DNA of 64,000 nt from Methyloprofundus sedimenti (GTDB taxonomy: Bacteria; Pseudomonadota; Gammaproteobacteria; Methylococcales; Methylomonadaceae): NCBI RefSeq assembly GCF_002072955.1, contig NZ_LPUF01000001.1, positions 890,896 through 954,895 on the forward strand, given 5' to 3'. Below are positions 37,498 through 46,023 of the stretch, piece after piece. Numbering within the stretch: the first letter of the stretch is position 1; every line of letters begins with the position of its first letter. The position numbers and the translations under genes are program-made. The notes beneath the pieces were generated by a model that made no database searches, was not told the origin of the DNA, and worked only from the letters and a program-made list of their open reading frames with translations.

Positions 37498-39075
37498 ATG
37501 AATGAAAATCAAACAAAATTACCTGAGTATATTGCTTCACTACTTCATCCTGAGGTATATGATCATGCAATTGAAAATATACAACTCATAGAAACGCATA
37601 TTTCATGGGTTATTCTGACAGGTCCTTTTGCATACAAAATTAAAAAACCAGTCAATCTTGGCTTTCTTGATTTCTCTACACTTGAAAAACGTCACTTTTA
37701 TTGCAATGAGGAGTTGCGATTAAATTCCAGGTTGGCGCCTGCTCTCTACCTTAAAGTTGTTCCAATTACTGATACGGAAGGAAATATCGTTTTTTCTGGT
37801 TCTGGTAAGGTCATCGAATACGCCATTAAAATGGTTCAGTTCCCACAGGAAATACAACTGGATCGTATGCTTGCTGCTAATATTTTACAGATGGATCACA
37901 TTCAAGCCCTTGCTGTTATGGTGGCAGAGTTTCATCAACAAATCGATGTCGCTAACCAGGAGGATAACTATGGAAGTCCCGAACAAATCTATCACCCCGT
38001 TAAAGAGAACTTTATTCAGCTTCGCCAACTGCTCAATGACAAATCCGCTATTACTTTACTCACTGACATAGAAATCTGGACTCAGACGCTATTTGAACTA
38101 TTAAAGCTCATATTGCTGCAGCGCAAACACGATGGCTTTATACGTGAATGTCATGGCGACTTACATTTACGTAATCTGATTATTCTTGATGACAAGCCCG
38201 TCGCTTTCGATAGTATTGAATTTGACCCAAAGCTACGCTGGATTGACACCATTAGCGACGTTGCTTTTTTGATAATGGACTTTCAAGATCGTCATCACCC
38301 TGAGTTTGGGCTGAGTTTTTTAAATCATTATCTTGAACAAACGGGTGATTATGCGGCAATGCAATTACTCAGTTTTTATCTGGTCTACCGCGCTATGGTA
38401 CGCGCTAAAGTTGAAGCTATCCGTGCAGCACAAACAGGGAGTCATTCACAAGTACAAAATGAAGCTAATATGGCGTGCTATGGTTACCTTGAATTAGCTC
38501 AAGCTTACTTGCACGTTACCAAACCGGGGTTAATCATCACCTGTGGTATGTCGGCATCAGGAAAATCCACACTGACACAGCCGTTAGTAGAAAAATTGTC
38601 TGCGATTAGAATTCGTTCTGATGTTGAACGCAAGCGATTGTTTAAGGTAGCGCCTGAATGCGATAGTTCAGCAGCTGTTAATGAGGGTTTATATTCATCT
38701 GAAGCAACACAACAAACCTATCGCCATCTAGCTGAATTGGCTGAGCAGGTATTAAATGCTGATTATCCAGTCATTATTGATGCGACATGTCTGGAATATC
38801 AGCAACGAAACCAGTTTCGTCAAGTTGCCAGCAGAAATAAAGTGCCATTTATCATTATTGAGTTCACAGCTCAACCCAATACACTACGCCAACGCATCAA
38901 TGCAAGAGAAAAAGGCGTTTCAGATGCAGACCTCTCTATACTTGAGCATCAGTTGCTTAACTGGCAACCACTAAATAAAAGTGAACTGCCTGAGGTGATA
39001 AGTATTGATACCGAATCGTTAACTGACATTAATTCTTTAATCAATAAGATAGAGTCTGTATTGCAAGGCAGATAA
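37498..39075 (+). CDS. Two-domain kinase-like protein: APH-like plus P-loop ATPase
   Basis: A 525-residue soluble protein. Residues 1-330 resemble the aminoglycoside phosphotransferase/choline kinase fold (TGPFAYKIKKPVNLGFLDFSTLEKR; catalytic ECHGDLHLRNLIILDDKPVAFDSIEFDPKLRWID). Residues about 340-525 are a P-loop domain with Walker A TCGMSASGKSTLTQPL and IRSDVERKRLF, like polynucleotide- or gluconate-kinase-type enzymes, which are predicted small-molecule kinases. This fusion is widespread in proteobacteria; its substrate is unknown. No resistance role should be assumed. Confidence 0.88.
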   Translation: MNENQTKLPEYIASLLHPEVYDHAIENIQLIETHISWVILTGPFAYKIKKPVNLGFLDFSTLEKRHFYCNEELRLNSRLAPALYLKVVPITDTEGNIVFSGSGKVIEYAIKMVQFPQEIQLDRMLAANILQMDHIQALAVMVAEFHQQIDVANQEDNYGSPEQIYHPVKENFIQLRQLLNDKSAITLLTDIEIWTQTLFELLKLILLQRKHDGFIRECHGDLHLRNLIILDDKPVAFDSIEFDPKLRWIDTISDVAFLIMDFQDRHHPEFGLSFLNHYLEQTGDYAAMQLLSFYLVYRAMVRAKVEAIRAAQTGSHSQVQNEANMACYGYLELAQAYLHVTKPGLIITCGMSASGKSTLTQPLVEKLSAIRIRSDVERKRLFKVAPECDSSAAVNEGLYSSEATQQTYRHLAELAEQVLNADYPVIIDATCLEYQQRNQFRQVASRNKVPFIIIEFTAQPNTLRQRINAREKGVSDADLSILEHQLLNWQPLNKSELPEVISIDTESLTDINSLINKIESVLQGR

Positions 39076-39250
39076 ATTATCATGATGATAGTTTTTTAAT
39101 TTAATAAAAGATGTAGTGATCAAATAGAACCAGGCACTTTAATAAGAGAATACTAAGCAAATATTGTCGCTTATTTTTAAGTATCCGTGAAACTCTAGGG
39201 GAGCCTCACTTTTTTCTGTGACTCCTTTTTTCTCAAGGGCTCAACGAAGG

Positions 39251-39385
39251 GGAATCGTCAAACCACTGTCTGAATATGCTGAAAAATATATTCAAAATGA
39301 TGCTATTACTAATGCTTATGCCATTGGGAGTTATAGTATGAAAGAAAATTTGAAATTATTTTGGTCTGCATTATTCCATGATTAG
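39251..39385 (+). pseudogene. Unassigned coding remnant
   Basis: A 44-codon frame without a proper start (IVKPLSEYAEKYIQNDAITN then AYAIGSYSMKENLKLFWSA) that has protein-like composition but matches nothing I recognise. The rest of 39076-39572 is AT-rich and holds no gene. It is probably debris beside the IS110 insertion. Confidence 0.25.
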
Positions 39386-39572
39386 TGGAATTATTAATAA
39401 CCATAAATCAAAGACCCGAACATCCCTCTGGAATTTGCAAGTTATTTTTCTAAATCAACTCATAAATTTGACGCAATTATCCGCCTCTCTACAAATCAGA
39501 GAAAAAGATATACCTGAATTCAATCCATCATTATCATACACGTCAGCATAAGTGAACACTTCTCATTAGCTG

Positions 39573-40793
39573 TTAAGCCGTCTTTTCATTTATACTCGCA
39601 AGTTCAATGTAATCTCGGTCATGACGCAACATAGACCAGATGACTCGTGATATATGTCGCCCCAATGCCCGAACGGCGTTGTTGTGCGTCTTTCCTTCGG
39701 AACGTTTTTTATCATAGTAAGCGCGAGATTCAGGCACATAAGCCATGTGACGACAAACTGCGGTCATCATCGCTTTACGAGCTCGGGTATTGACGTGTTT
39801 AGGTGATTTAGTTCCTTGGTAGCCTCCAGATTGTTTGTCCAGAGGTGCCATGCCGATATAGATTGAAAAGCTACTCTGTTTCGGAAAGCGGTCTAAAGTA
39901 CCGATTTCACCCGCCAATTCGGCACTACAGACCAAACCAAAGCCAGGAATCGAATCAATATGCTGAGCATATGCAGACTTTTGAATCTGTGAGTCGATTT
40001 TTGCATCCATGGTTTTAATTGATGCCATCAAGGCTAACAAGCGGCGTGCATCCTCTTGGATCATCGGGCCGACTTCTTCGATTTCATTAGAAAATTCTGC
40101 CTGTTTCTGCCAGTCAAGAATGAGGTTGAGATATTTCCGGCCAACCCCTTGAATGGCAAGCAGGCTTTTGGTTTGTAGTCGCATTAATTTTGTCAAATCA
40201 TCGCGACAAGTTAGAAAGTGCAGAAACCATAGATTATCAATACTTCCTGTTATCTCCAGAAGAGTCGGGCAGGTGGCTTGCAGGTCAGGCTGTATACGGT
40301 TTTGCAGGGCAACCTTTTCATTGGTCAACTGACGTCGCCGCCGTGTCAGACGCTTTAACCGCCGATTGGCATCGGGTACCGGTAGCACTGCCTGCAGAAC
40401 ACCTTTAGCGAGCGGCAAGTGATCCTGAAGTTGAAACAACTCAAGCATTTTGTGAGTATCAACCAAATCAGATTTTGCGGGTGCGGGAAAGATCTCTTTA
40501 AACCGGGCGAGCTTGAGGTTGTTGACGTTGTAAAGCTGATAACCGTGGCTCTGAATCTGGCTATCCAATGGTCGAGCCCAGCCATTGTAACCTTCCATAG
40601 CAACGTCTACAGGTAGATTGTATAAATGCTCTTGCAGCTTAATACGGCTAAAAAAATACTGAAACCCTGCTGGTGTATGCGTAATCGAAAATTCATCCAG
40701 AATCCCTCCCTCAGAAAGGCCAATAGCCACATAATGCTCGTGACTACCGATATCAACTGCAACTTGTAAATGGGCTAAATTATGAATGTTCAT
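39573..40793 (-). CDS. IS110-family transposase (recombinase)
   Basis: A 406-residue DEDD recombinase. I use the second ATG (40793) because GGAG lies 7 bp before it. N-terminal RuvC-like domain: VAVDIGSHEHYVAIG, DVAMEGYNGWARPL and KSDLVDTHKMLEL supply the acidic residues. C-terminal Tnp domain: IDSIPGFGLVCSAELAGEIGTLDRF with the catalytic Ser and IGMAPLDKQSGG. Length and order match the IS110 group, intact. It encodes no inverted repeats and should use an RNA guide. Confidence 0.95.
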   Translation of the reverse strand: MNIHNLAHLQVAVDIGSHEHYVAIGLSEGGILDEFSITHTPAGFQYFFSRIKLQEHLYNLPVDVAMEGYNGWARPLDSQIQSHGYQLYNVNNLKLARFKEIFPAPAKSDLVDTHKMLELFQLQDHLPLAKGVLQAVLPVPDANRRLKRLTRRRRQLTNEKVALQNRIQPDLQATCPTLLEITGSIDNLWFLHFLTCRDDLTKLMRLQTKSLLAIQGVGRKYLNLILDWQKQAEFSNEIEEVGPMIQEDARRLLALMASIKTMDAKIDSQIQKSAYAQHIDSIPGFGLVCSAELAGEIGTLDRFPKQSSFSIYIGMAPLDKQSGGYQGTKSPKHVNTRARKAMMTAVCRHMAYVPESRAYYDKKRSEGKTHNNAVRALGRHISRVIWSMLRHDRDYIELASINEKTA

Positions 40794-41085
40794 GACGGTC
40801 TCCATAGGTCAACGTTAACAGTGGATACAACACCATCCTGCGTCTCGTCTACTTAGTAGAGCCACAAATGACCCCAAAAAAAGCCACATGAAATCACTCG
40901 GCACCATCCCAATAAAGACGTCTCGGACGGCGCAAGTGGCGGGGGCGGCATTTCAAGTTCGAGCCGTTACCCTAAAGTACGACGGACCCCGTGAGCCACA
41001 CCCCCACCAGGTTCAATTTTACACCCCTGGCAAGATGCCCGCCACTTGCTTTGAAGAGAATTCCTGGTTGCTAAATAATCAAAAA
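40794..41085 (-). ncRNA. Candidate IS110 bridge RNA leader
   Basis: About 290 bp of GC-rich noncoding DNA directly upstream of the transposase on the minus strand, the position of the bridge RNA in IS110-group elements. A perfect 12-bp pairing (GCAAGTGGCGGG at 40932-40943 with CCCGCCACTTGC at 41038-41049) encloses about 94 nt, and further short dyads lie inside. No ORF is supported here. The exact ends, the target-binding loop and the donor-binding loop were not assigned. Confidence 0.55.
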
Positions 41086-41209
41086 AAATTCGGCTTGCAC
41101 TTGTAGATATAAATATATAGATAACTTTTCCTATAAACATCATATCTATTACTCACTTGTCATTTCTCTCCATAATTCTATAGTAGACCCTGTATACCCC
41201 TTAAATAAA

Positions 41210-41354
41210 GGCTCTGTCACCGTTAAGTGTGGGAAATATAACTCGAAACTTTTGAATGCTTGATCTACCTCACTTTAAGCAGTATTTCATCAGATTCTTA
41301 AGTGATTGAAAAGTTAAGTTTTTTGAAGATTCCACACTTAACGGTGACAGAGCC
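41210..41354. repeat. ISL3-like MITE, 145 bp, 23-bp perfect terminal repeats, 8-bp duplication
   Basis: Starts GGCTCTGTCACCGTTAAGTG and ends with the inverse complement; the outer 23 bp match exactly. TAAATAAA flanks both sides (41202-41209 and 41355-41362). GGCTCT termini with 8-bp duplication fit ISL3-type elements. It contains no ORF and cannot move on its own. It stands between the IS110 leader and the protease gene. Confidence 0.85.
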
Positions 41355-41469
41355 TAAATAAAGGATCTCTTCCTGTATAGAGCCCATTCGTTACTACTTC
41401 TCAAATCCTTTTGAGATTATTTTATACTGTTGGCATATAGCGCAGTAAAAGGTCCTATTGATTAAATTG

Positions 41470-42387
41470 TTAAGTGATTTTTCCACAGCAATTTTTGAAC
41501 CTTTTTCCACTTCCGCATAAACAAAGAGCGTTTCGATTCATCAGAGGTTTTGGGGTGAGTTGCTTTTGAACAGCTATTTCGAGTTTTAATAGTTCTTTTG
41601 CATGTATCACTAGACCTAAATTATTAGGAATATGGCTAGTGATGGTTTTAGTGTCTGTTGGTACTTCAATAACTTCAATTTCACCTGTAGTTGTATGCTG
41701 GGCTACAGCATAAAGGGTTCCTAATAGAGCAATTCTCGAACCTGTACACAAAGCCCCTGAAGCATCTACAAAACTACCGATATTAGCCAAGAAAACCGGG
41801 GAACCTGATGAACCAGGAAAACAGGCTGCGTCAATCATAAACTCCGATTTTCCATTTAGAGGAAGCCTTGGGTGTGTTGCTGTAATCCCACGCCGAATAA
41901 TCGGGAGATTGTGTTTTGCGTCCCAAATTCCATTTGGATAACCAATCATTACAATATCTTCCATAGACGGTAAGGAGTTTAGCAATTCTTCGCTAGCAAG
42001 TATGCCCTTATTGATATAAATATAATGATAATGTTTTCCTTCCAATTGTGCATTATTCAAGATTGGACCAATTGGAATTGCCACAAGATCAATATCTGGA
42101 CTGGGGTGTGGAATACAAAAATTGGGTAAATCATTTAGAATGATTTCTTCGTGATTCCCTAAAATAGGTCTATTTTTATCATCTTGAATTGTTAAATTAA
42201 AAATACCTCTAGATGCACCACTCACGACATGCTTATTTGTAACTATGCAAGGATAGCCTTGATTTCCGTTTTCACAAAAAAAGAATATATATCCAGTACC
42301 AGACGAAAATATATTTTTATCATCTCCACATTGAATACGAACAGTACTATGTATAAGTTGTTCTATAGGATTAATGTAATCAGACAT
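41470..42387 (-). CDS. Trypsin-like serine protease with C-terminal SEC-C motif
   Basis: A 305-residue cytosolic protein without a signal peptide. The chymotrypsin-fold triad is visible: VTNKHVVSG (His), DIDLVAIPIG (Asp) and AACFPGSSGSPVFLA (Ser). Residues about 283-303 are a zinc-binding SEC-C motif, NALCLCGSGKRFKNCCGK. The Asp-containing strand and the GSSGSPV loop are typical of HtrA/trypsin_2-type enzymes. Similar stand-alone cytosolic proteases occur in accessory and defence-like islands. Flanked by mobile DNA, it appears recently acquired. The substrate is unknown. Confidence 0.85.
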   Translation of the reverse strand: MSDYINPIEQLIHSTVRIQCGDDKNIFSSGTGYIFFFCENGNQGYPCIVTNKHVVSGASRGIFNLTIQDDKNRPILGNHEEIILNDLPNFCIPHPSPDIDLVAIPIGPILNNAQLEGKHYHYIYINKGILASEELLNSLPSMEDIVMIGYPNGIWDAKHNLPIIRRGITATHPRLPLNGKSEFMIDAACFPGSSGSPVFLANIGSFVDASGALCTGSRIALLGTLYAVAQHTTTGEIEVIEVPTDTKTITSHIPNNLGLVIHAKELLKLEIAVQKQLTPKPLMNRNALCLCGSGKRFKNCCGKIT

Positions 42388-42443
42388 ATTAGTTTTTTTC
42401 TTTATAAATAGGTTTAATTTCCGTCATCACATAACTACTTAGT

Positions 42444-42476
42444 ATTTATACGTTGTGCGGAGCATTACGTATAAAT
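42444..42476. promoter_or_regulatory. Inverted repeat upstream of protease gene
   Basis: ATTTATACG (42444-42452) and CGTATAAAT (42468-42476) form a perfect 9-bp dyad with a 15-bp spacer, 57 bp upstream of the minus-strand protease start. It may be an operator or a transcript hairpin; no DNA-binding regulator is adjacent. Confidence 0.4.
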
Positions 42477-42986
42477 GTTTGTTGGACAAATTCATTTGGA
42501 TTGTCTCACTATTTATATAAGGGAAATTGTTTTTGATAGCCAAGGCGGAAAGACATTTTTTAAAATTTCTGTGGCTGATATTCACTAAGAAAATAAAGAT
42601 ATGTAAGCCTATCCTCATGATTTACAGTATCTAGTGCGAATCATTATGCGCCATTTTTTTACGATGAACAATATTAAGACCTCAATCCGATAAGTTGCTT
42701 TTTTCACCTTATAGCTATCAGAATAACTATTGATCAGGTTAAACATTGTTATTTTTGATCCCAGTTTTTCCGAAGATTATCTAAACAATCTGGCTGTGCT
42801 TAATAATGGCAAGATATTCTCAATTAAAATTTCTCAGCTCACTGGACGCAAGTCTACAGGCTGTATATAGAAGGAAATTTATCTCTATGGCTTGTAACAT
42901 ATGCTACTATGCACAAGGGCTAAAAAGGTGTCGAAGAACACCGTGTAGCGCCCGGATCTTTTCAAAGTATTTTACGGGGATTGTAC
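42477..42986. other. Intergenic, no assigned gene
   Basis: AT-rich DNA between the dyad and the small membrane ORF. A 62-codon frame at 42806-42994 has no ribosome-binding site or recognisable content, and I do not support it. Confidence 0.45.
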
Positions 42987-43118
42987 ATGACTGAAATTAT
43001 TTATTTGCTGACTATAATGTATTCTATGTATGTCATTAGTGAAGTCATTGGTGACATGCATATATTTATCTATTCGACTTTTTTAATCTTGATGTTTCTG
43101 ATAAGTGTGCAAGTATAA
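42987..43118 (+). CDS. Possible small single-span membrane protein, 43 residues
   Basis: MTEIIYLLTIMYSMYVISEV then IGDMHIFIYSTFLILMFLISV. The product is almost wholly hydrophobic with acidic residues at the ends of two hydrophobic stretches. A CGGGGA ribosome-binding sequence precedes the ATG by about 8 bp. It is followed by a hairpin (43139-43158). No homolog is recognised; could be a toxin-like or membrane-accessory peptide, which is a guess. Confidence 0.35.
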   Translation: MTEIIYLLTIMYSMYVISEVIGDMHIFIYSTFLILMFLISVQV

Positions 43119-43138
43119 ATAATTATTTCGGGCCGAGT

Positions 43139-43158
43139 CCCGTCTGACTGCAGACGGG
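43139..43158. terminator. Perfect 8-bp hairpin between converging genes
   Basis: CCCGTCTG, loop ACTG, CAGACGGG. It lies between the small ORF (plus) and the DUF2950 gene end (minus). No T run follows on either strand, so it is a weak bidirectional terminator candidate. Confidence 0.4.
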
Positions 43159-43188
43159 AGCATTTAATGCTTAAGCTGTCAGCAATGT

Positions 43189-44187
43189 TTATTGCGCGAC
43201 TTTTGATTCCGGGGAATCCTCTTCATGTACGGGAATCCAGTCGGCATCTGGATTGTAAGTCGGCATTGATTCTGCAATATTGGCGCTATCCGGACCGAGA
43301 TCCTGTTGATAGACTATGCCGTCATGGCTCACTATAAAACTCATAATTCCGCTGTCACCATACTTTTCAGGCCAGGCGATAACTGCAAATCCTGCACGCA
43401 TATTTTCTCCCATCATGTAACTGTATGCGCCTCCTTTGGCATTTGGGCCCTGAGCTTTAAGTATACGGAAGAAATATCCGTGATATCCCCCTCCCTCAGA
43501 ACGATCTGCAAGTAATTTCCCTAATGGGCTGAGTACCTCACCCGGCGCTGCATCCCAATATAAGCCATCTTGTGTTCCAGGGGTACTGATGAATTTCTGT
43601 GCATACTCTAATACACCATTGTTATCATGATCCTGTGTAGCATATTCCATCTGGGCATCGTAGTAGGCAAGAACAGATTGTATACTAGCCAGTTCGTTTC
43701 TGCCTATGCGCCTGATACGCATAAGTTCCAGGCCTTGATCTACATCAAAGTACCAGCCTGCTTTGCCTTCGACAATGGGAACAGGTAGGGTCCATTCTTC
43801 TTTTCCGATAGCAAGCAGTGTCTTTTTATCGCCCTGTGCTAATAAGGTATGATGCTTTTCCCAGGCATTATTAAAGTTATCAAGATCCTCTGGCGAAACA
43901 TCATCCAGTGGCAATATGTCACGGAAATCAGCACCGAGTAATTTGTTGAACAGGGCCTGGTCATCATTTCTAACAGCCTGCGCAAAGGTATTAGCGGCAG
44001 CCTCAGGCGTTTTAAATACTGCCTGCTGTAGAGTCGGGTCAATTTCAGGTTCCGCAACTGGTTTTACAGGACTTGAGCAAGACAGGGTGATTAATATAGT
44101 GCATATTGCAAGCAAACTGGTAAGGTATTTATTCATAATCGGTAACGGACGGGCATTAGCCATTTGTTTGAATTTAGTGTCGTTCAT
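43189..44187 (-). CDS. DUF2950 family protein
   Basis: A 332-residue exported protein. Strong AGGAG precedes the start at 44187. The N-terminus is unusual: about 17 polar residues before the hydrophobic segment YLTSLLAICTILITLSC, which ends in a lipobox-like LSC. Family regions include FKTPEAAANTFAQAVRNDD, AGWYFDVDQGLELMRIRRIGRNELASIQSVLAYYDAQMEYA, GYFFRILKAQGPNAKGG and GFAVIAWPEKYGDSGIMSFIVSHDG. Function unknown. It follows DUF3300 by 12 bp; the pair is recurrent. Confidence 0.88.
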   Translation of the reverse strand: MNDTKFKQMANARPLPIMNKYLTSLLAICTILITLSCSSPVKPVAEPEIDPTLQQAVFKTPEAAANTFAQAVRNDDQALFNKLLGADFRDILPLDDVSPEDLDNFNNAWEKHHTLLAQGDKKTLLAIGKEEWTLPVPIVEGKAGWYFDVDQGLELMRIRRIGRNELASIQSVLAYYDAQMEYATQDHDNNGVLEYAQKFISTPGTQDGLYWDAAPGEVLSPLGKLLADRSEGGGYHGYFFRILKAQGPNAKGGAYSYMMGENMRAGFAVIAWPEKYGDSGIMSFIVSHDGIVYQQDLGPDSANIAESMPTYNPDADWIPVHEEDSPESKVAQ

Positions 44188-44199
44188 ATCTTTCTCCTG

Positions 44200-45519
44200 T
44201 TATCGCCTGCGTCCGCCACCACGGCTACCGCCACTACGTTGAGCACCTCCAGAACGGTTGGCACTGCTGCGATTTTGCATGGACCGGTTACTTGAATTGC
44301 CTCGATTAAAGTCTTGCCGCGTTTTGTTTGCTTTACCTGCATCTCTCAAGGCATTATCTCGTGAACGCTTTGATTGATTGCTATAATTGCCTGCTTGTCT
44401 GGTATCGCGAGTTTTACCTGTAGCAGATTTTTGGAAAGAGCTGCTGCGCTGATTGTTGCCTAATTTACCCTGAGCAACATTACGATTGGCCTTATTGACT
44501 GAAGAGCGGGCTTTATCACCGCCTGAGCCTTGTAGTTGTTCGCGACCTTTAGCTGGATTAACGGCACGTTTGTCCAGGGTTGTGCGCGCTTGAGCACGTT
44601 GCGCATCACGGCCACGGTAATCCTGACGCTGATCGGCGCCACTGCGTTTGTTCTCAAATTGTTTGCGGCTTTTACTGTCTGCATAAGGTACGCCACGACG
44701 ATTATTTACATTATGCTGCCAGTTTGAGTTCCTGGAATTAGCATTTATTTTGTTGCGATTGACATTAATATTATTGTATTTATTGACATTAATATTGACG
44801 TTGGCATGTCCTCGGCCCCAGTTACAATTACCCCACAGAGCATTAGTGATACCAATGCCGATACCAAAGCCAATTCCTCCGATGACTGCAGAACCATAAC
44901 CGTATCGGTAGCTCGGAGGGTAGTAGTACCAGGGTCGATAATGTGGCCACCACCAGGTGCCGTAAACTACTGTCGAGTTATACACTGGAACATAAACGAC
45001 TTGAGGATTAGCGGGTTCTATTATGATAATGGTCTCGGAGGGCTGTTTTTCGACAATTACTTTTTGTTGCTTGGTCGTTTTCAGATTGCCTTCGTCCTTG
45101 GCTTTATTGCGTAACTTCTGGACTGAATCCATCACTGCGTCAGGATTTGCCAGAAAAGCATCGCCAACATTTTGGACCCAGTCCGGTTTTTCTCCCATCA
45201 TGGCCAGTACTTGTGGAAAAGCAACCAGGGACATAACGCTAGGGTCCCATAACTTGTCCTGTACTGCTTTTACAGCGGCATCACCCTCTTGATCGGGATG
45301 GTCTTTTGACCATTTGACAGCATCATTTACATCGGCAGGGTAGGTACTCGCCATCAGAATTTGAGAGAGTAATGAGTCAGGATACAACGCTATAGGAGCC
45401 ATCATTTGATCGAGCTCGGCTTCGCTGAAGGTTTTGTCATCGGCTAGCGCCATCCCGAGTGGTATGTAAAGCAGGGCGGCAAGCAAGGTGTTAGCAAAAA
45501 TTGCAAACAGTTTTTTCAT
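44200..45519 (-). CDS. DUF3300 family protein with Asn-rich and RGG-like C-terminus
   Basis: A 439-residue exported protein. I start at 45519 (MKKLFAIFANTLLAALLYI), with AGGAG about 9 bp upstream. After the signal, DUF3300 runs to about residue 165 (LDQMMAPIALYPDSLLSQILMASTYP, AVKWSKDHPDQEGDAA, QVVYVPVYNSTVVYGTWWWPHYRPW). A Gly/Ile helix follows (GGIGFGIGIGITNALWG), then a long low-complexity tail rich in Asn (NVNINVNKYNNINVNRNK), later Arg/Ser/Gly, ending RSGGSRGGGRRR. Function unknown; operon partner of DUF2950. Confidence 0.88.
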   Translation of the reverse strand: MKKLFAIFANTLLAALLYIPLGMALADDKTFSEAELDQMMAPIALYPDSLLSQILMASTYPADVNDAVKWSKDHPDQEGDAAVKAVQDKLWDPSVMSLVAFPQVLAMMGEKPDWVQNVGDAFLANPDAVMDSVQKLRNKAKDEGNLKTTKQQKVIVEKQPSETIIIIEPANPQVVYVPVYNSTVVYGTWWWPHYRPWYYYPPSYRYGYGSAVIGGIGFGIGIGITNALWGNCNWGRGHANVNINVNKYNNINVNRNKINANSRNSNWQHNVNNRRGVPYADSKSRKQFENKRSGADQRQDYRGRDAQRAQARTTLDKRAVNPAKGREQLQGSGGDKARSSVNKANRNVAQGKLGNNQRSSSFQKSATGKTRDTRQAGNYSNQSKRSRDNALRDAGKANKTRQDFNRGNSSNRSMQNRSSANRSGGAQRSGGSRGGGRRR

Positions 45520-45555
45520 AAGTCGTGCTCCTTTTTGACTGGGTGTGGAAGGCAA

Positions 45556-46023
45556 TACATATTAAATTGAAGTTGCTTTTGGACTGGCATGCCTTTAAGT
45601 TGATTGTACTTCTGCGCAGCATACACTTCAACAACTAGCTTGATCTTGCCAGATCCAGGGCTTGGGCATTAATTTAAATTACCAAAGTGATAATCTCCAG
45701 AATTCAGGGTACGCAAGGCATGGATTTTTAAGCTTTATGATCTTTCCAATAACTATTGATTCCAGAGTCTAAATTTTCTCTCCCGGCATTATTAATACTG
45801 TCGTGATTAGTAATTGATCCTAATATTTAGATTGAGCTGATCAATTCCCTGTTTGATTCGTTTGCGCCAGTCGCTATGAATTCCGCCAGATAAATAAATA
45901 GTGTAGTACATTGCGATTCCTTTGATTGAATAAGTATTTACTTAGGCTTATTATTATGGTGAATATGAGAGTTGGGCCTGTTTCCTACAACAGGTTTTTT
46001 AGTTAATTTACCCGGAGTTCGTT
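45556..46023. other. Intergenic, divergent promoter region
   Basis: Four hundred and seventy bp between divergent DUF3300 and DUF3014 genes. No gene or repeat is evident. GGAG with CCCGGAGTTCGTT at 46010-46022 supplies the ribosome-binding site for the DUF3014 gene. Confidence 0.5.

Noticed and set aside
37498-39075. Aminoglycoside resistance gene
   Set aside because: Only the fold is shared; the fusion with a P-loop kinase domain is a general family with no known resistance function.
42444-42490. Possible integron attC-like site (GTTGGAC near a dyad)
   Set aside because: A matching RYYYAAC partner at the expected distance was not found and no integrase is present.
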